Part shown: piece by piece, positions 58,456-64,000 of the stretch | How positions within the stretch are numbered: position 1 is the first letter of the stretch | Layout of the letters: the number at the start of each line of letters is the position of its first letter | Source: Isoperla grammatica | Lineage: Eukaryota > Arthropoda > Insecta > Plecoptera > Perlodidae | DNA: 64,000 nucleotides | Direction: 5' to 3' | NCBI GenBank assembly: GCA_945910005.1 | Contig: OX246743.1 | Coordinates: forward strand, 14,180,587-14,244,586 | Notes under the pieces: model-generated | The model's database searches: none | What the model was told of the DNA's origin: nothing | The model's input: only the letters and a program-made list of their open reading frames with translations | Position numbers and translations under genes: made by a program

Positions 58456-61400
58456 CTCATATGTTGCATGTAGTTGCTCTCATGTCACTGACTTAGCGCA
58501 GGGTTTATCTAGTACAGTTTCCGTCACAAGCGAGGAAACATGCGTTGTCTTCATTGGTTGCATGTAGTTGCTCTTATGTCACTGACTTAGCGCAGGGTTT
58601 ATCAAGTTCAGTCACCGTCACAAGCGAGAAAACATGCGTAGTCCTCATATGTTGCATGAACTGGCCTTCATGTCACGGACTTAGTGCAGGGTATATCACG
58701 TACAGTAACTTTCCCAAGCGAGGAAACATGTGTTGTCTTCATATGTTGCATGTAGTTGCTCTCATGTCACTGACTTAGCGCAGGGTTTATCACGTACAGT
58801 CACCGTCACAAGCGAGGAAACATGCGATGTCTTCATATGTTGCATGTAGTTGCTCTCATGTCACTGACTTAGCGCAGGGTTTATCAAGTACAGTCACCTT
58901 CACAAGCGAGGAAACATGCGTTGTCCTAATATGTTGCATGTAGTTGCTCTCATGTCACTGACTTAGCGCAGGGTTTATCAAGTACAGTCACCTTCACAAG
59001 CGAGGAAACATGCATTGTCGTCATATGTTGCATGAAGTTGCTCTCATGTCACTGACTTAGCGCAGGGTTTATCAAGTACAGTCACCTTCACATGCGAGGA
59101 AACATGCGTTGTCTTCACAAGTTGCATGTAGTTGCTCTCATGTCACTGACTTAGCGCAGGGTTTATCAAGTACAGTCACCTTCACACGCGAGTAAACATG
59201 CTTTGTCTTCATATGTTGCATGTAGTTGCTCTCATTTTACTGACTTAGCGCAGGGTTTATCAAGTACAGTCACCTTCACAAGCGAGGAAACATGCGTAGT
59301 CCTTATATGTTCAAGAAGTGGCTTTCATGTCACTGACTTAGCGCAGGGTTTATCAAATACAGTCACCTTCACAAGCGAAGAAACATGCGTTGTCCTAATA
59401 TGTTCAAGAAGTGGCTTTCATGTCACTGACTTAGCGCAGGGTTTATCAAGTACAGTCACCGTCACAAGCGAGGAAACATGCGTTGTCTTCATATGTTGCA
59501 TGTAGTTGCTCTCATGTCACTGACTTAGCGCAGGGTTTATCAATTAAAGTCACCGTCACAAGCGAGGAAACATGCGTTGTCCTAATATGTTGCATGTGCT
59601 GCTCTCATGTCACTGACTTAGCGCAGGGTTTATCAAGTACAGTCACCTTCACAAGCGAGGAAACATGCGTTGTCATCATATGTTGCATTAAGGGGCTCTC
59701 ATGTCACTGACTTAGCGCAGGGTTTATCAAGTACAGTCACCGTCACAAGCGAGGAAACATGCGTTGTCCTTATATGTTGCATGTAGTTGCTCTCATGTCA
59801 CTGACTTAGCGCAGAGTTTATCAAGTACAGTCACCTTCACAAGCGAGGAAACATGCGTTGTCTTCATATGTTGCAAGTAGTTGCTTTCATGTCACTGACT
59901 TAGCGCATGGTTTATCAAGTACAGTCACCTTCACAAGCAAAGAAACAAGCGTTGTCTTCATATGTTGCATGTAGTTGCTCTCGTGTCACTGACTAAGCGC
60001 AGGGTTTATCAAGTACAGTCACCTTCACAAGCGAGGAAACATGCGTTGTCTTCATATGTTGCATGTAGTTGCTCTTATGTTACTGACTTAGCGCAGGGTT
60101 TATCAAGTACAGTCACCTTCACAAGCGAGGAAACATGCGTTGTCCTAATATGTTCAAGAAGTGGCTTTCATGTCACTGACTTAGCGCAGGGTTTATCAAG
60201 TACAGTCACCTTCACAAGCGAGGAAACATGCGTTGTCCTAATATGTTCAACAAGTGGCTTTCATGTCACTGACTTAGCGCAGGGTTTATCAAGTACAGTC
60301 ACCTTCACAAGCGAGAAAACATGCGTTGTCTTCATATGTTGCATGAAGTTGCACTCATGTCACTGACTTAGCGCAGGGTTTATTACGTACAGTCACCGTC
60401 ACAAGCGAAGAAACATGCATTGTCTTTATATGTTGCATGTATTTGCTCTCATGTCACTGACTTAGCGCAGGGTTTATCAAGTACAGTCACCGTCACAAGC
60501 GAGGAAACATGCGTTGTCTTCATATGTTGCTGGTAGTTGCTCTCATGTCGTTGACTTAGCGCAGGGTTTATCAAGTACAGTCACCTTCACAAGCGAGGAA
60601 ACATGCGTTGTCCTCATATGTTTCATGTAGTTGCGGTCATGTCACCGACTTAGCGCAGGGTTTATCACGTACAGTCACCTTCAAGAGCGAGGAAACATGC
60701 GTTGTCTTCATATGTTGCATGAAGTGGCTTTCATAACACTGACTTAGCGCAGGGTTTATCAAGTACAGTCACCGTCACAAGCGAGGAAACATTCGTTCTC
60801 TTCATATGTTGCATGTAGTGGCTCTCATGTCACTGACTTAGCGCAGGGTTTATCACGTACAGTCACTTTCACAAGCGAGGAAACATGCGTTGTCTTCATA
60901 TGTTGCATGTAGTTGCTCTCATGTCACTGACTTAGCGCAGGATTTATCACGTACAGTCACCGTCACAAGCAAGGAAACATGCGATGTCTTCATATCTTGC
61001 ATGTAGTTGCTCTCATGTCACTGACTTAGCGCAGGGTTTATCAAGTACAGTCACCTTCACATGCGAGTAAACATGCGTTGTCTTCATATGTTGCATGTAG
61101 TTGCTCTCATTTCACTGACTAAGCGCAGGGTTTATCAAGTACAGTCACCTTCACAAGCGAGGAAACATGCGTTGTATTCATATGTTGCATGAAGTTGCTC
61201 TTATGTTACTGACTTAGCGCAGGGTTTATGAAGTACAGTCACCTTCACAAACGAGGAAACATGCGTTGTCCTAATATGTTCAAGAAGTGGCTTTCATGTC
61301 ACTGACTTAGCGCAGGGTTTATTAAGTACAGTCACCTTCACAAGCGAGAAAACATGCGTTGTCCTAATATGTTCAAGAAGTGGCTTTCATGTCACTGACT

Positions 61401-61634
61401 TAGCGCAGGGTTTATCAAGTACAGTCACCTTCACAAGCGAGGAAACATGCGTTGTCTTCATATGTTGCATGTAGTTGCACTTATGTCACTGACTTAGCGC
61501 AGGGTTTATTACGTACAGTCACCGTCACAAGCGAAGAAACATGCATTGTCTTTATATGTTGCATGTAGTTGCTCTCATGTCACTGACTTAGCGCAGGGTT
61601 TATCAAGTACCGTCACCGTCACAAGCGAGGAAAC
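58456..61634 (+). repeat. L5 mosaic segment
   Basis: It begins with a marker block (58,456-58,737; private CACGGACTTAGTGC near 58,676). It then follows the L2 series at offset 31,440 (27,763 to 59,203; 28,522 to 59,962), passes into monomers like 18,400-18,720 and then the 12,950-13,800 series. Private changes include AATTAAAGTC near 59,544, AAGGGGCTC near 59,691, TTGCTGGTAG near 60,528 and ACCGTCACCG near 61,611. It lacks the GACTTGCGC loss seen in L1, L2 and L3. Confidence 0.82.
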
Positions 61635-64000
61635 ATGCGTTGTCTTCATATGTTGCATGTAGTTGCTCTCATGTCACTGACTAAGCGCAGGGTTTATCAC
61701 GTACAGTCACCGTCACAAGCGAGGAAACATGCGATGTCTTCATATGTTGCATGTAGTTGCTCTCATGTCACTGACTTAGCGCAGGGTTTATCAAGTACAG
61801 TCACCTTCACATGCGAGGAAACATGCGTTGTCTTCATATGTTGCATGTAGTTGCTCTCATGTCACTGACTAAGCGCAGGGTTTATCAAGTACAGTCACCT
61901 TCACAAGCGAGGAAACATGCGTTGTCTTCATATGTTGCATGTAGTTGCTCTTATGTCACTGACTTAGCGCGGGGTTTATCAAGTACAGTCACCTTCACAA
62001 GCGAGGAAACATGCGTTGTCCTAATATGTTCAAGAAGTGGCTTTCATGTCACTGACTAAGCGCAGGGTTTATCAAGTACAGTCACCTTCACAAGCGAGGA
62101 AACATGCGTTGTCCAAATATGTTCAAGAAGTGGCTTTCATGTCACTGACTTAGCGCAGGGTTTATCAAGTACAGTCACCTTCACAAGCGAGGAAACATGC
62201 GTTGTCTTCATATGTTGCATGTAGTTGCACTCATGTCACTGACTTAGCGCAGGGTTTATCAAGTACAGTCACCGTCACAAGCGAGGAAACATGCGTTGTC
62301 TTCATATGTTGCATGTAGTTGCTCTCATGTCAGTGACTTAGCGCAGGGTTTATCAAGTACAGTCACCGTCACAAGCGAGGAAACATGCGTTGTCTTCATA
62401 TGTTGCATGTAGTTGCTCTCATGTCACTGACTTAGCGCAGGGTTTATCAAGTACAGTCACCTTCACAAGCGAGGAAACATGCGTTGTCCTCATATGTTTC
62501 ATGTAGTTGCGGTCATGTCACCGACTTAGCGCAGGGTTTATCACGTACAGTCACCGTCACAAGCGAGGAAACATGCGATGTCTTCATATGTTGCATGTAG
62601 TTGCTCTCATGTCACTGACTTAACGCAGGGTTTATCAAGTACAGTCACCTTCACAAGCGAGGAAACATGCGTTGTCCTAATATGTTGCATGTAGTTGCTC
62701 TCATGTCACTGACTTAGCGCAGGGTTTATCAAGTACAGTCACCTTCACAAGCGAGGAAACATGCATTGTCGTCATATGTTGCATGAAGTTGCTCTCATGT
62801 CACTGACTTAGCGCAGGGTTTATCAAGTACAGTCACCTTCACATGCGAGGAAACATGCGTTGTCTTCACATGTTGCATGTAGTTGCTCTCATGTCACTGA
62901 CTTAGCGCAGGGTTTATCAAGTACAGTCACCTTCACAAGCGAGGAAATATGCTTTGTCTTCATATGTGTCATGTAGTTGCTCTCATTTTACTGACTTAGC
63001 GCAGGGTTTATCAAGTACAGTCACCTTCACAAGCGAGGAAACATGCGTAGTCCTTATATGTTCAAGAAGTGGCTTTCATGTCACTGACTTAGCGCAGGGT
63101 TTATCAAATACAGTCACCTTCACAAGCGAAGAAACATGCGTTGTCCTAATATGTTCAAGAAGTGGCTTTCATGTCACTGACTTAGCGCAGGGTTTATCAA
63201 GTACAGTCACCGTCACAAGCGAGGAAACATGCGTTGTCTTCATATGTTGCATGTAGTTGCTCTCATGTCACTGACTTAGCGCAAGGTTTATCAATTACAG
63301 TCACCGTCACAAGCGAGGAAACATGCGTTGTCCTAATATGTTGCATGTGCTGCTCTCATGTCACTGACTTAGCGCAGGGTTTATCAAGTACAGTCACCTT
63401 CACAAGCGAGGAAACATGCGTTGTCATCATATGTTGCATTAAGTGGCTCTCATGTCACTGACTTAGCGCAGGGTTTATCAAGTACAGTCACCGTCACAAG
63501 CGAGGAAACATGCGTTGTCCTTATATGTTGCATGTAGTTGCTGTCATGTCACTGACTTAGCGCAGAGTTTATCAAGTACAGTCACCTTCACAAGCGAGGA
63601 AACATGCGTTGTCTTCATATGTTGCATGTAGTTGCTCTCATGTCAGTGACTTAGCGCAGGGTTTATCAAGTACAGTCACCTTCACAAGCGAGAAACATGC
63701 GTTGTCCTCATATGTTGCATGTAGTTGCGGTCATGTCACTGACTTAGCGCAGGGTTTATCACGTACAGTCACCTTCACAAGCGAGGAAACATGCGTTGTC
63801 TTCATATGTTGCATGAAGTGGCTTTTATATCACTGACTTAACGCAGGGTTAATCAAGTACAGTCACCGTCACAAGCGAGGAAACATTCGTTCTCTTCATA
63901 TGTTGCATGTAGTTGCTCTCATGTCACTGACTTAGCGCAGGGTTTATCACGTACAGTCACTTTCACAAGCGAGGAAACATGCGTTGTCTTCATATGGTGC
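61635..64000 (+). repeat. L6 mosaic segment, runs off the window
   Basis: It starts as a copy of 57,508 onward (offset 4,127). From 62,542 it follows L5 at offset 3,751 (58,791 to 62,542; 59,203 to 62,954), so four monomers (376 bp) are fewer here. After about 63,600 it switches to the 25,885 and 51,412 series, including the GCGAGAAACATG 1-bp loss near 63,692. The array continues past base 64,000. Confidence 0.84.

Larger units (their letters stand above)
1..64000. repeat. Satellite array, 94-bp monomer, head-to-tail, whole window
   Basis: Every part of the window reads as successive copies of one unit of 94 bp (93 bp in some classes). Landmarks recur in fixed order in each copy: CATATGTTGCATG, GTCACTGACTTAGCG, GGGTTTATCAAGTACAG, CACAAGCGAGGAAACATG. 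No copy is inverted and no unrelated sequence interrupts the series. At about 94 bp per copy the window holds roughly 680 units. Both ends lie inside a monomer series, so the true array is longer. Arrays of this kind are known from eukaryotic centromeres, pericentromeres and subtelomeres; which applies here is not visible. No gene, promoter, origin or RNA gene was found in any part. Confidence 0.98.

Noticed and set aside
1..64000. CRISPR array
   Set aside because: The full 94 bp is conserved from copy to copy. There are no unique spacers between short repeats, no leader and no cas genes.
1..64000. Bacterial genome or plasmid region
   Set aside because: There are no coding regions at all over 64 kb and a pure satellite structure, which does not fit any bacterial replicon I know of.
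1..64000. A strictly periodic higher-order repeat of one fixed size
   Set aside because: Several spacings coexist (1,031, 1,313, 3,285, 4,132-4,695, about 16 kb, about 26 kb) and none tiles the window. Nested duplications describe it better.
1..64000. Telomere repeats, rRNA, tRNA or snRNA genes within the array
   Set aside because: No TTAGGG-like runs, no tRNA boxes in sensible spacing and no rRNA-like stretches were seen on either strand.

Overview
The whole 64,000-base window is one uninterrupted tandem-repeat (satellite) array. The repeat unit is 94 bp, about 45% G+C by hand count, with roughly 680 copies, all head-to-tail in the same orientation. Both window edges fall inside the array, so it extends beyond the window. 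I see no protein gene, RNA gene, transposon, promoter or unique-sequence gap. Uninterrupted satellite on this scale with nested higher-order duplications is typical of eukaryotic heterochromatin (centromeric, pericentromeric or subtelomeric). I do not recognise the monomer and cannot name the organism or the chromosomal location.

Monomers come in a 94-bp main class and 93-bp classes, defined by a shared 1-bp loss near monomer position 20. Diagnostic base changes recur in fixed order and let large copied segments be traced. All open reading frames of 60-137 codons lie on the + strand and are by-products of the repeat: 93 bp is 31 codons, so runs of 93-bp units keep frame, while each 94-bp unit shifts frame and soon brings a stop.

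Layout. 1-9,959: heterogeneous left part with overlapping duplications (offsets 2,630; 7,362; about 3,231-3,325) and two 135-bp composite units carrying a 41-bp partial monomer. 9,960-18,990: supersegment L1, holding a 376-bp and a 1,313-bp tandem duplication. 18,991-26,100: M1, with an internal module spaced 3,285 bp apart. 26,101-34,663: L2, a copy of L1. 34,664-40,140: L3. 40,141-45,290: L4. 45,291-52,070: M2. 52,071-57,480: M3. 57,481-64,000: a mosaic of L-like pieces (L5, L6), with duplications at 1,031, 4,127 and 3,751 bp.

Nearly all length differences between the copied segments are whole numbers of monomers (94, 188, 282, 376, 563, 750, 751 bp). This is the signature of in-register unequal exchange or replication slippage. 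A few 1-3 bp indels are inherited as lineage markers. The interest of the window is this layered, partly reconstructable history of satellite expansion, not a gene system. Positions of segment boundaries are accurate to about one monomer unless an exact offset is given.
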